In this document: positions 35,268-47,639 of the stretch, piece by piece
Position numbering within the stretch: position 1 is the stretch's first letter
Layout of the letters: each line of letters opens with the position of its first letter
DNA from: Rehmannia glutinosa
Lineage: Eukaryota > Streptophyta > Magnoliopsida > Lamiales > Orobanchaceae
DNA length: 64,000 nt
Assembly (NCBI GenBank): GCA_016081115.2
Contig: JABTTQ020000184.1
Location: 62,035 to 126,034 of the forward strand
Direction of reading: 5' to 3'
Made by a program: the position numbers and the translations under genes
The notes under the pieces: model-generated
What the model was told of the DNA's origin: nothing
Database searches by the model: none
What the model saw: only the letters and a program-made list of their open reading frames with translations

Positions 35268-36717
35268 ATTCACACCAATATTTTAATTTCCAGGCGGATT
35301 ACGTCTTAATCAGGCTTAATTGGCAAGATTAATCACCTGTTAGCCAGCATGATTCGAAAAAATTACAAAATCGGTCCTGTATATTTGGAGGTGTTTCAAA
35401 AAAACGTCCTTTCCGATTTTATTTTTGGAATTTTGGTCCTATATGTATTAAAATATCCTTAAATTGAGAACATTTTTATCAAAACTTGAACAATTATAGG
35501 GAAATAATTAATTTAATAAAATAAATACTTTTCAATTTTTAAATAAATTAATGTAAGTAAACTAATAAATCATTTCAAATAATTAAGATAATAGTAACAA
35601 ATTATTTAATAACTAAAATTTGAAGAAACTAAATTATAAAAACAAGATAATCATCTAAACTCACCCATTAATTTCTTTTGAACAATAATTAACTAACAAG
35701 TGTTTACATATTGTATCCTTGAACATCTACGTGAATTTAAACAACAGAAAAAAATAAAGTTAACACGATTGTAGGAAATTATGGGAAATAGTTATTTTAA
35801 TAAAATAACTAAATATTAGTATTATTAAAATAATTAAAAGTAAATGGATAAATTTTTAAATAATTAAAGTAAGAGAAATAATTTATTTAATGCTTCAATT
35901 TTAAGAAACTAAATTATAAAAATAAAATAATCATCTAAACTAACCTATTATTTTTTTAACACTAATAAATTGTCCCTAATTAACAAGCTTCTGCTACTTG
36001 AACTTCTACATGAATATTTTTTAAACAACGGGATTGATGGGAAACTTAATATTATTTTTGGATTTTAAAATAGTATTTAAATAAATAAAAGGGAGAAGAT
36101 ATGTCAATGTTTGTTAATTATGGATTAATTAATTAGCATTAACTTTCCATTGAAATAAAAAATATTATTTAAATCAAAGTGACTTTTTTAAATAAAAGAG
36201 ATTTTTTCAGTAATAATTTTCATTAATCCTTTTCTTTAAAAAAGAATCACAGAGATGTTAAATAAAGAGAATATAGATCAATGCTTGTTAATTAAGGATT
36301 AATTAGTTAATGTGAGACAAAAAAATAGTAGTTTAAATGATTATTTTATTTTCTATAATTTAGTTTTTAAAATTTAATTATTAAACTTATTACTATTACT
36401 TTAAATATTTAAATAATTTGTTAATTTAATATGCATTATTTTATTAAAAACTAAAATTTATTTATTTTGTTAAAATTGTTATTCCCCATAATTTTTCAAG
36501 TTTTGATAAAATGTTCTCAATTTAAGGCTATTTTAATACATATAGGACCAATTTTATAAAAATCAAATCGGAAAAGGACCTTTTTTGCAACACCCCCAAA
36601 CATACATGACCAATTTTGCAATTTTTTTGAACCATACTGGCAAAAAGGTGATTAATATTGCCAACTAAGCCTAATTAAGACTTAATCCGCCGGAAAATTC
36701 AAAATTGGGTGTGAATT
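35268..36717. mobile_element. Foldback element nested in the MULE's left TIR
   Basis: The ends aattcacacc and ggtgtgaatt lead into inverted arms of at least 250 bases. Both read ggcggatta.gtcttaat.aggctta inward and later aaattgagaacattttatcaaaacttga, with small differences. The interior is AT-rich and non-coding. It splits the MULE left TIR into 35154-35267 and about 36718-36790, so it inserted after the MULE. Exact ends and target duplication are uncertain because the end sequence resembles the target. Confidence 0.65.
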
Positions 36718-37169
36718 GGGGCTTTTTGATAATATATTGCACTTTTGAAAACAAGTTGACAAAATATGATGGTTTTGAAGGAATTGTATTTTTAAGTGTA
36801 GTAAAGATACAATGATTGTGCCTTTAGAAAAGGCTCACCCAACACATGCGCTTTATGTGGTTTTTTTAAAAACAATTCCGGATAAAATGAAGCGCGTGAA
36901 TAGGTTGAGCCTTTTGAAAAGGCTCACATCATTCATGCGCTTCATGTGATTTTTTTTCTTTTTTTTTTAATGCTAAATGAAGCGCACAATGCATATGTGC
37001 TTTATGTGTTTTCCATTTTTTTTTAGTTTTACCGATTTTCCACTTCACATCCCGAAAAAAATAAAACGACATATAATAGCAATTTAAACTTAATTATAAT
37101 TTAATTAATCTATGATTAATTTAAAATGTATTAGTTTAAAAATAAAATAAACTACATTAACAGATAATC

Positions 37170-38800
37170 CTAAATTCGATGTCCTTCGGTGCCACATCTT
37201 GGTGGATATCTCACTCGTGTGCTCCTCCTCCGGTCATAATCCTGATAATCATCATCATGATGATCTGCTGCAGATGGTGAACTTGACTCTCCATCTCTAT
37301 GACCCCAGTCGTGTCCACTCGGAAATGGAACAGGTGACGCCCGAAAAAAATGCATGAAGTCATGAGTGGATATCGATGTCAGGTGGGTACAAGTGCCTAT
37401 ACCCCGCTGTCGAGTAATGATGTAAAAGAAGTGAATCGAGGAGTGATAAAACTATCATAACTGCGGCAGGCTCGGCACATATACGCCGCAGTGTGGTCCA
37501 TACCGAGATGTATGATACGCCGACGTGGGCCCCTGCTGGATATCTTTGGAGGAGACAAAAATGTATGATATGTCATGGTGGACGGGACCGCGAATATGTG
37601 GGAGGATCCCGGTGGTACAGTCCTTCTTGTATTCGCCCTCTTTGGCTCTGTAGCTCTAATATGCTCTGCGTAGCTCCTCGTGGATGGATCGGATGGCCAT
37701 TTTGCGGCAATCTAAGAAGACGTGTGCCATCACGAAACTCGCGGTCGTAGGTGACCCGTTGACTTAGGGTCATCGACACTAATATCTCGAACACCGATCG
37801 TTAATCGATCGAGCAAGGTACACTATAAAAATACATGTTTGACCGTATCATTACACTATGCAATAAGTATTTAAGAGTGAATAATACTAAAATCACAAAT
37901 ATCTTACCATATCATCACGAGCCTTTGTAATCTCGTTGGCCGGGTATCCATCATCGTCATATGCAAGTTTGGTGGCGATATAAGTCGTCGGGTAATGTTA
38001 TTATACCATACATGATAACCATGCTCTACGTTGGGGCCATCACCAATAAGTTTTATTGTGACGATAGAGGTCGCGGCCATGGCCCAATACTGCACCCAAT
38101 TAACATGAAAGCAGGCCAATCAAACCCTAGTCGGCCATGGCCGAGTATTTTGTGCGTTATTACGATTATCACGACCACCCCCCAAATCAATATTATCATC
38201 ATCGTTATCAGAAATATTGTCATGTTCAATTTCATCTGGTTCAGAAAACAGAGGTTCATCCGACCTTAAAATATCACCAATATCTGAATCCTCAACTAAA
38301 ACACTCTGATGTGCATTACCATGACTAGAGCCAACAATGTCTGCGCAAAACTCCTGTGTACTTAGAGTGGATAAACCTTCTGTGACTCTAGACAGATCAT
38401 CAGTCACATTTCCATTTCTAAGATAATCCGCATATTTATCATATATGGAAGTGTCCACTGAATTATTGAGATCTATATTAGACATTTTTGATTCTCGATT
38501 CTACAAACAGATCAACGATCGATCCCCCCCCGGATCTAGGAAGACCACAAATCTTGACCATTCGTTATAGAAACAATCTCACACATATTGTTATTGCAAT
38601 ATTGATGAAATCCTCAAGATGTATTGGTTTTCAACAAGACCGGTCATTGCAAATAATATATTATGCAAATTAGATAGATTCGTCCTACGAGATATTCTCC
38701 TACAACCAATTACATTGCGATCATATCTCACTTCAATACCATTTTGCACAATTTGTCCTCCAAAATACACAACTATGTTTTTCATGTTTGAATTTGACAT
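37170..38800 (-). pseudogene. MULE coding remnant: PB1-like N-terminus, acidic linker and plant mobile domain C-terminus
   Basis: The first segment (38591-38800) has an IVVYFGGQIVQNG start, typical of the N-terminal PB1/ubiquitin-like region of plant MULE proteins. The next (38120-38485) is acidic (DEIEHDNISDNDDDNIDLGG). The third (37904-38119) contains NWVQYWAMAA and YNNITRRLISPP, resembling the end of the plant mobile domain (W..YW and WY..TRR..SPP). The last (37170-37355) ends RRRSTRVRYPPRCGTEGHRI, like the C-terminus of many plant mobile domain proteins. The DDE transposase core is absent and frames change between segments. The order suggests an internally deleted element. Family calls rest on short motifs. 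Confidence 0.5.
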
Positions 38801-40303
38801 TGCCTATAAATTATAAATATAGTGTTAAATAATAATTTTGAATTACATTTCAACATAAAAAAGCAAAAACAAACACAATATATACATACGTGAAATATCA
38901 TTGAAATGCTAAACTGAAATAATTTGTTGCGTCACGGAAATAATGCATTTGCCTCACTGAGGAAAAATATCGCTGGGCCGCCTCACCGGGAAAATACCAC
39001 CGCCCATTTGGAAATACCATCGTTGCCTCGTAGAAAAATATTGCCGTTGCCTCGCCGAAAAATACCACCGCCCGCATGAGAAAAATATCGCACCTTCGCC
39101 AGAAAATTTGTGTCCACTGCTTTGCCGGAGGCCGCTGCACGTTGTTGCTCCTTCGCCGGGAAATTAATTCCACTGCGTCACTGGAAAATTCCCCCCGCCG
39201 GGAATTTTGTATAATTATTATGGAATAAAAATTTGGTGCAAAATGTTCTTTGTAATTTTTTTCTATGTAAAACTTACCTTCACTGGGTTTTAAAGAGGAG
39301 GAAGACACACTATTGGGCTCAATAATTGAGCAATTAATGTGGTTGTTGTGGTCAAAGCGTAGTCGTCTCCTCGCGCCGACCTTTCTCGCGACTTTTTCAG
39401 CCGAGCGCAGAGGAAGCGATCGCTTCTTCATCGTTTTTTTAATTTTTTTTTGATAAGCGCATGATGCATATGCGCTTACGTTGTCAGGTGGAGAGAGAAA
39501 ACAAATAAGCGCAACAACCATATGCGCTTACACTTAATTCCACAAAGGGATCAAATTTTACCACATTTTGTCAAGTAATTTTCAAAACAACCATAGTTTG
39601 CCAAAAAAACTCGTGAATTGTCTTTAAATTGAAACAAAACCATACATACATGACCAATTTTGCAGAAAGGTAACCGGAGAGAACCAATTTTGCAACTACC
39701 CAAAATATACAGGACCATTTTTGCAATTTTTCTTGATAAAAAGCTTGTGCCCACAAGTTAGAGACTGTTTGGCTAAGCTTGTTTAAAGGATCTTATAAGT
39801 TAATGCATTTTATAAAAATGTTTACAAACTTATAAGATATTTTAAGAGCTTATAAGATGTTAGATCTTATTTTCAAAATTTGTTGTTGAAATGTTTTGAT
39901 AAAATAAGATGGTGGAGCTTATAAGATGTAAATAATATCAGTTTGTAATTAAAATACTAAAAATCAAAGAAAGTTGTTAAAATAAAATTTTATTTTGAAA
40001 ATAAGTTGGGATCACCCACATCTTCTAAAATAGCTTATAAGCTCCTTACATCTTATTTTGGAAGCATTTTGGGAGCTTATAAGATATTTTATTTTGAAAA
40101 AATTTACCCAACACTTTCAAAGATATTAAAAACTCTTGAATATCTTATAAGAAATTTTGAAAAACTATTAAACTCAGGCATACACCTCTTAGTTGATCAA
40201 GTTTGAAATACTTGAAAAAAATTCGGGGAACCAGTCAATAAATTACAAATTCAAGTGGCTTTTGATGTTCTATTTTGGCTGTTAGATTATTTTTTTTTAA
40301 TTT
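38801..40303. other. MULE right end and a MITE-like stretch, no gene
   Basis: 38801-39732 is the 3'-side interior and right TIR of the MULE; a run near 38930-39200 is a degenerate series of gccgggaaaat/gccgaaaaat-like repeats. 39764-40119 resembles a MITE: its ends gactgtttggctaagctt and, inverted, aagtgttgggtaaattt are similar, with cttataag motifs throughout. Confidence 0.4.
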
Positions 40304-41592
40304 GGGGAATTTTTTTCTTGCAACCTGTACTATGACCATTTTGCGGGTTTGGTGCCTAAACTTTTTTTGTTGGTATTTAGTACCTAAACTTTGCGGGATT
40401 TTTAAATTGCAATCTCAGGCATCCCAGCGGCGGAATATTCTGAAAAGATACCATCACGTGCGCAACACGTGAGGGCAAAATCGTCAAATCATCCAAAGTG
40501 ATAAAAGTTATTGCACATTGCAACCCAAACGTTACATTATTTCTTAATTTGCAACCTAAACTTTTTACATTTGAACTTTGCCACCTCACTTCAAAATAAA
40601 TCATAAAAATCAATATTAATAAATATGTATTTATCTTTTCTATTCACAAAATATATATTTTAATAATTAATACAAAAATATATTGATAAGTTAATTGTTT
40701 AAAAATTCAATAGTTATACGACTATTTTAAGTTAATAAATTAAAGAGATATAATAATAAGATTTTACATTGAAAATGCATTATAAAAAAATGTTCAAAGT
40801 TTTCTTATTAAATATTTTTAAAACTTTCAAATTTAAAATTGTCGTTAATTTATTTATTTATTATTCTTTATTTAAAGTTTTACTTTTTAAAATTCTATGA
40901 AGTTACTTAATTAATAAAATTCATAATTTAACAAAAAAAGATAATAACAATAATTTTTAAAATTCATTATAAAATAATAAAAAAACTATGACTACATATT
41001 TAAAATCTTATTAAACATAAAATTTACATATAATTATTTAATTTTTCTTCAATTTTAGTTTCCATTTTGTTTTAAAAAAAAACTATAAAATAAATTAATC
41101 ATTATAATTCATAATTCAACAAGAAAATAAAATGATTATTTTTTATTATACTAACATTATAAATTCATTATTATAGATTTTTAATTTTATGAAACTTAAA
41201 ATTATCGTATAATCAACTAAAGATCATAATTTATTTTAACTTTTATATTAATTCTTACTTTTAAATATATATGTTATGAATAAAAAGATACAAATACATA
41301 TTAAATAATATAATTTTTATTATTTATTTTGAAGTGAGGTGGCAAAATTCAAATGTAAAAAGTTGAGGTTGCAAATTAATAAATAACATAAAGTTTGGGT
41401 TGGAAAGTGCAATAACTTTTACCAGTTTAGATAATTTGACAATTTTGCCCTCACGTGATGCGCACGTGATGGCATCTTTTTGGAATATTCCACCGCCGGG
41501 ATGCCTGAGGTTGCAATTTAACAATCCCACAAAGTTTAGGTACCAAACCCACAAAATAGTCACAAGTCAAAGGTTGCAAAAATAATTTTCCC
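40304..41592. mobile_element. Non-autonomous DNA transposon with roughly 300-bp TIRs
   Basis: Left and right arms are inverted copies: gggtttggtgcctaaac versus gggtttggtacctaaac, ctcaggcatccc in both, ccatcacgtgcgca in both, gccacctcacttcaaaataa in both. The left arm has an extra partial repeat (ggtatttagtacctaaac). The core is AT-rich and non-coding. Each arm holds a cacgtg site. Long TIRs suggest a Mutator-type origin, but no target duplication could be fixed. Confidence 0.65.
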
Positions 41593-42438
41593 TATTTTTT
41601 TCGTATTAATGAACGTTGAAAATGACTAAAAAATATAATTTTTTTATTGAATTTTATTAAATTCTAGTGAAAAATAAATGAAAGATCAACAAATATGTGA
41701 AACAAGTCACTGGGCTGGTTAGAAGCCAGTTATGTCTATTGAAGCCCAATGAACAAATGTTCAAACAGGTCAACGCATGTACGGAAACATTAAAAACTGG
41801 GCTTGTTAAGGGCCTGTCTGAAAATTGCGCTGCTACACAAATACACAATCCTTCGAACTCTTGAACTGACATTAAGAACCGATCTAACTGTTCTTAATTT
41901 CTAAAGGGATAAGGACAAAAATACCCAATATTTCAGAAAAAATAACATCATTACTCTTTCGGTCCTTTTTTTGGACATTTGTACGCTCTCTTTATTTATT
42001 TTCTCCGGATATTTTTACACTTCCGCCAATATTCCCGGATTTTTTATGTTTCAAGGTTGTTTCGAACATGTTTCAAATATATTTCATCTAATAAAATTTC
42101 ATTGAAAAGGTAATTTTATTCCCATTAAATAATCAATTTTATACTCAAAATCTTATAAACAATCAAGAAATGTACACAAAAACAACACATGTTAAACAAA
42201 CCACATTAAAAATAATATATAAACAACACATTAATAGAAAAACACAATTCAGTTTTTGATCCAATACATTGAAAACGTCGAAAATACATAAAAACAACAA
42301 AGAAACAACATTAAAAACTATATAAACAACCTCGAAACAATATAAAAAATAACACGAGAACAAAATGAGCTTAAAGATAGGTAAAAAGTTGTGTTGAAAC
42401 ATCGAATACAACATGGAAACAATAAAGAAACATCATAA

Positions 42439-42471
42439 TGGTGATACCCGAAAATGTCCGACGGCTATGAT
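42439..42471 (-). repeat. 33-bp remnant of the Tat 3' LTR
   Basis: Identical to 48961-48993 and then abruptly different, marking a deletion junction between the LTR end and the element's 3' untranslated region. Confidence 0.75.
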
Positions 42472-42786
42472 GGCCGAGCCCACGTGCACCCGACCGAGCT
42501 TCCTCTCGGCCACCTTAGATCCTCCCCCGAGCTCGGGAGATGCTTCTAAATCAATTACTACACGGAGACACCACTTGCTCTGGGAGGTTCTCGAGGAGGC
42601 TCTCCCTAACCGTAGCCGACTACGGCATTAAGGATACCCCTCCTCTTAGCTTATGTAATTTGTAGTTTTTCATTTGAATCGATGTACTCAACTTTTATTT
42701 TCAATGAACTTTTCTTTTGACCGAACTATTGTTCCTTTACTATTTTCTATTTTCAATTTCTCAATACTCGAAGCCGAAGTTTGCAG

Positions 42787-43447
42787 TATTTTTAGCTTCA
42801 AGTCACTTCGGGACAAAGCTAAAAATACTTGGACAAATTCTCAATTTTTTTTGAAGCTCGAGCCGAAATGCAGTATTTTTAGCTTCATGTTACTTTGGGA
42901 CAAAACTAAAAATACTTGGACAAATTTTCAATTTTTCGAAGCTCGAGCCGAGCTGCAGGTATTTTTAGCTTCCAGTCACTTCGGGGACAAAGCTAAAAAT
43001 ACTTGGACAAATTCTCAATTTTTTCGAAGCTCGAGTCGAGTCTGCGGTATTTTTAGCTTCAAGTCACTTGGGACAAAGCTAAAAATACTTGGACAAATCT
43101 TCAATTTTTGAAGCTCGAACCGAGTTGCAGTACTTTTAGCTTCAAGTCACTTCAGGAACAAAGCTAAAAATACTTAGACAAATTCTCAATTTTTTCGAAG
43201 CTTGAGCCGAGCTGCAGGTACTTTTAGCTTCAAGTCACTTCGGGGACAAAGCTAAAAATACTTGGACAAATTTTCAAATTTTTCGAAGCTCGAGCCGAGC
43301 TGCAGGTATTTTTAGCTTCAAGTCACTTCGGGGACAAAGCTAAAAATACTTGGACAAATCTTCAATTTTTCGAAGCTCGAGCCGAGCTGCGGGTATTTTT
43401 AGCTTTAAGTCACTTCGGGGACAAAGCCAAAAATACTTGTGGGCGTC
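42787..43447 (-). repeat. Eight tandem hairpin-forming repeats, about 87 bp each, in the Tat 3' region
   Basis: Units start near 42787, 42873, 42958, 43048, 43131, 43218, 43304 and 43392. Each has gtatttttagctt followed about 20 bases later by aagctaaaaatac, an exact 13-bp inverted pair in most units, then ttggacaaattctcaa and gaagctcgagccgagctgc. Copies differ mainly by small indels. Tandem repeats in the 3' region are known for Tat-lineage elements and can seed satellites. Confidence 0.85.
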
Positions 43448-43629
43448 CACCCTTCAGCTCGGTATTTATTCACTTCCAAGTTGAAAGTGTTGAATCGTAA
43501 TTTTGCTATATTCACACGATTTTAGTCGATAAAACGCAGACTTTTTCATTCATTCTTTTCTTCATTACATCGAGATAAAAACAGAAACTTTTGTGGACAT
43601 CATGGGTCCACTACCGAACTTCTTTTTCC

Positions 43630-46600
43630 TTAAGAATAGTACTTCTTCAAGTTAACAATGTTCCATGCTCGGGGTAATTTCTTTCCATCTAACTCCTCCA
43701 ACTCATAAGCACCACCTGCCAGCACTGCAGTTACTCTGAGGGGTCCCTCCCAATTAGCTTCCAGCTTTCCTCGGTTTTTCGTTGCATCCGCCTTCCTCAA
43801 CACTAAGTCCCCCAGCTGGAAACTCCTCTTGTTCACCTTGCTATTGTAACTAGCTCGGACTCGGCTCCTTGCTCGCTCCATTCGTAAAAATGCCATCTCT
43901 CGCTTTTCATTGATCATATCTAAAACCTCCCGAGTTCTCATTTCATTCTCGCTCTTCTTCAAAGTTTTGAATACGGTGGGTTTCCATCCCGATCTCGATG
44001 ATGGTGACCGCATCCATTCCATACACCAAACTAAAGGGAGTATCGCATGTTGCCTCTTTTGGATTCGTTCTATAAGTCCATAAGTACCGAGCTTAATTCT
44101 TTGACCCAAGCCCCTCCAGGACCTTTCTAGCCGGCCTTCAATCCTTGCACCAAAAATTCGTAACCTCCACCCGCCCATTCGCATGGTGGGCCACCGAGGT
44201 GAAATTCTATTTGATCTTCATTTCCTTGCACCATTCCCGAATTCCTGCTCCGTTAAACTGCGTTCCATTATCTCGAAACAATCACCGGGGTATCCCAACC
44301 CGCATACTATATCTTTGCCAAATAAACTTCATAACAACATCCTCGGTTATTTTAGCCAATGGTTCAGCCTCTACCCATTTGCTAAAATAATCTATTGCCA
44401 CTATAAAAAATTTTCTTTGTCCCGAGGTCTGAGGGAAAGGCCCCACAATATCAATTCCCCACCTTGCAAATGGGCAAGCCGAGCTCATAGTCGTGAGTTC
44501 CTCAGCTGGCCTATGTATGAAAGGCGCATGCACTTGACACTTTTCACATCGTTTCACCATCAACTCGCGTCCCTTCTTAAGCTCGGCAAAAATATCCAAA
44601 TTTCAAGACTTTATTTGCCAAAGTCCGGCTCCCATGTGATTTCCACAACATCCCTCATGTATTTTCTTCAGAACATACTCTCATTCCTTGTAACTTACGC
44701 ATCTCAAAAGCGGCGCACTAAACCCCTTTTTGTACAACAATTCTCCCAAGATACAAAAACGGGTCGCCCGTATTTTTACCTGAGCTGTTTCCTTTCTATC
44801 TTTTGGCAACATTCCTTCTTTCAGATAGGCTAGGATTGGAATTCCCCGATCTTCATTTTCCTCTATTTCTCCGATCTCCAAACTCAGAACTATATCCCGA
44901 TCTATCAATAGAGAAATATTTCTATAGTAACCCCCTGCAGCCGAACTCGCGACTTTAGATAAAAAAATCAGCCTTTGCATTTTCCTCCCTCGGTATATGG
45001 CAGACCTCAATCTCCTTAACTTCTTTTCCAGTATCTTATATTTCTCCACGTAATTTTTCATCCTTTCTTCCCGAATCTCGAACTCCCCTCTTATCTGTTT
45101 GTACACCAATGGGAATCTATATGTATAAGTACCTTAGATGCTCCCATACTTATTGCCATATTGATTCCTCGCAAAAGGCCTCGTCCTCTGCCTCATTATT
45201 GGACAACTTGAAATCCAACCTCACAAATAAAACTACTCTCCATCCTCTCGGGACTCGATCAATACAATACCTACTCCGCATCCCATGCTGCCCATGGATC
45301 CATCCACGAATAGTATCCATGTTCCCTCCTCGGGCACATCCTTCGTTAATTCCTGCACGAAATTCGCTAAGGCCTGAGCCTTGATGGCAGTTCGGCTCTG
45401 AAACTCTATATCATACTTGTTCAATTCAATTGCCCACTTCACCAACCTTCCCGACACCTCGGGTTTACTCATCACAGCCTTCAGCGGTAAGTTTGTACGC
45501 ACAATCACTTTATGTGACAAAAAATATGGCCTCAATCTCCGAGCTGTTATCATCAAGGCCAAGCTAGCTTTCTCAATCTCTGCATATTTCACCTCTGCGT
45601 TCCTTAACACCTTGCTCACATAATACACTGGCATTTGTACCGAGTTTTCCTCTCTTATCAATACCGTACTAACTCCCTGCTCTCCTACCGAAATATAGAG
45701 GTACAACGACTCCCCAGGTATTGGCTTAGTCAGTACTGATAGTTCGGCCAAGTAATCCTTCAGCTCCTAAAACGCTTTCTGACATTCTTCATCCCAAGCA
45801 AATCTTTTAGCCTTCCTTAACACTTTAAAGAAGGGCAAGCTTCTCTCTGCCGACCTCGAGATAAACGGATTTGAGAGCGGCTATATCCTCAGTCAAACTT
45901 TGTACATCCTTCTCATCCTTGGGCTCGGCCATCTCCCGTATAGCCCTTACTTTCTCCGGATTAGCTTCAATTCCTTTTTCTGTTACCATGTATCCCAAAA
46001 ATTTTCCCGATTTCACCCCAAAAGCGCATTTCTTGGGATTAAGTTTCATCTTATATTTCCTAAGCGGATCGAATGTTTCTGCCAGGTCCTTCACATGGTC
46101 CACATCCTTCGCACTTTTAACCAACATGTCATCGACATAGACTTCCATATTCCTCCCAATCTGGTCACTAAACATCTTGTACACCAATCTTTGGTATGTT
46201 GCCCCCGCGTTTTTTAGACCAAAGGGCATCACAACGTAACAGTAGGTACCAAAAGAGGTGGTGAAGCTCACCCTCTTCTGATCCTCTTCTGCCAACTGGA
46301 TCTGGTGGTAGCCTTGAGAGGCATCCATCATACTAAGCATCTCGTATCCCGAGGTAGAGTCAACCAACTGATCTATTCTCGGGAGTGGGTAATAGTCTTT
46401 AGGGCACGCTCTGTTCAAATCCCTAAAGTCTATACACATCCTCCAATTGTCTTGAGTCTTCGGGACCAAGACAATGTTAGATAACCATTCGGGAAACCGG
46501 ATTTCCTAATATGCCCCTTTTCAGACTTTTGTACCTCCGCTCGAATAATCGCGTCCTTCTTGGACCAAAGTTCATCTTCTTCTCAGACATGGCTTGTATG

Positions 46601-47613
46601 AAGGGTTTACGTTGAGTCTATGTTCAAAGAATGCTCGGATCTATCCCCACTAGATCGTTAGCCGACCTGTGCAAATACATCGGCAATGTTTCTCAAGAAC
46701 TCCACCAATTTTACTTTAAGATCATCGCCAAGTTTTTCCCTATCTTCATGGCTTTACCCGGCTCTCCTGGTACCAAATCCACCCACATCAACTCCTCATT
46801 CGGCTGTACATGTTCCACCGGATCCTCATCCAACTTAATGATTTTCTCTTTCCCCTTCCCATCATCGTAAGCTTCTCCCCTCTCGGCCATCTGAAGGCTC
46901 TCCACATACAACCTCCGTGCCATGTGCTGATCTCCCTCTACTTCTCCCACCTGGTCATCCACTGGGAATTTCATCTTTAGATGATATATCGAGACCATGA
47001 CTTGAAACGCAGCGTTCAGAGATGGCCTCCCAATCATCACATTGTATGACGAAGGGGCATCCACCACCAAAAATCTCACCATTCTCGTCTTCCTGAATGG
47101 CTCTTTACCCAAGGACACGGGCAAATTAACCATCCCCAATGGCTGAATAGTTCCCCCTGCAAAGCCAACCAGGGAAGTATCCACCATTTCCAATTCCACC
47201 TGCAAGTCCATTCGTTTATAGCATTCATAAAAAAGTATATCAGTTGAACTACCTGTATCCACAAACACCCTATGAACATCATAGTTCGCAATTGTTGCCG
47301 TAATTACAAGGGCATCGCTATGTGGAGTCACAATGCCTCTCCTATCTTGTGGCCCAAACTGGATATTTGGTCCCACCGTTACTTGTTCAATCCTCATCTG
47401 CTCTTGAACTCTCTCGGCGGTCGCTGCCCTGACATAGCTCTTTCTAGCCCTCCGAGAATCCCCTCCGGACGGTCCCCCAATAACCATCTGAATGACTCCT
47501 CCTCGGCGGTGGAGGGGAAGATTCTTCTCCTCTTCCGGCTTTTTCTCCGACTGTCTCTCGTTGGTAATTACCTGACCCCTCCGAACTACCCTTCGATCTC
47601 CTCTTATCCACAT
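43630..47613 (-). pseudogene. Tat-lineage pol (protease, RT, RNase H, archaeal RNase H, integrase), broken
   Basis: The protease has VFVDTGSSTDILFY (catalytic DTG near 47255) and NVMIGRPSLNA. RT (45825-46469) has MCIDFRDLNRACPKDYYPLP, SMMDASQGYHQI, MPFGLKNAGATYQRL and catalytic YVDDMLVKS. RNase H follows (45233-45751, YYVSKVL, EKASLALMITARRLRPYF), then the second, archaeal-type RNase H (ILFVDGSMGSMGCGVGIVL). Integrase carries CEKCQVHAP, FARWGIDIVGPFP, FFIVAIDYFSKWVEAEPL (44282-44599). Its C-terminal part ends LVLRKADATKNRGKLEANWEG and NLKKYYS at 43630. At least six frame breaks. Confidence 0.85.
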
Positions 47614-47639
47614 ACAAATTCCTTCAAGTGTCTGCTTGG

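Larger units (their letters stand above)
35154..39732 (-). mobile_element. Mutator-like element (MULE) with decayed coding region and 9-bp target duplication
   Basis: The right end, read on the minus strand, matches the left end for over 100 bases (ttttgggtagttg, tgtatgtatg.ttttgt, tcaatttaa.ga.aattcac). The match resumes past a nested insertion (cttttgaaaa..a.ttgacaaaat, near 36755-36775). Flanks ttcataaaa (35145-35153) and ttgataaaa (39733-39741) form a 9-bp duplication with one mismatch. Long TIRs plus a 9-bp duplication are MULE features. Both subterminal regions carry repeated agcgca and tgcgctt motifs. The coding remnant inside is on the minus strand. Confidence 0.75.

Noticed and set aside
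37493..38328. Plus-strand open frames inside the MULE
   Set aside because: Minus-strand segments in the same stretch carry the family motifs; the plus frames have none.
42674..43111. 145-residue plus-strand frame over the Tat 3' repeats
   Set aside because: It is a translation of the tandem repeat, giving a repeated KAKNTWTN pattern, with no gene evidence.
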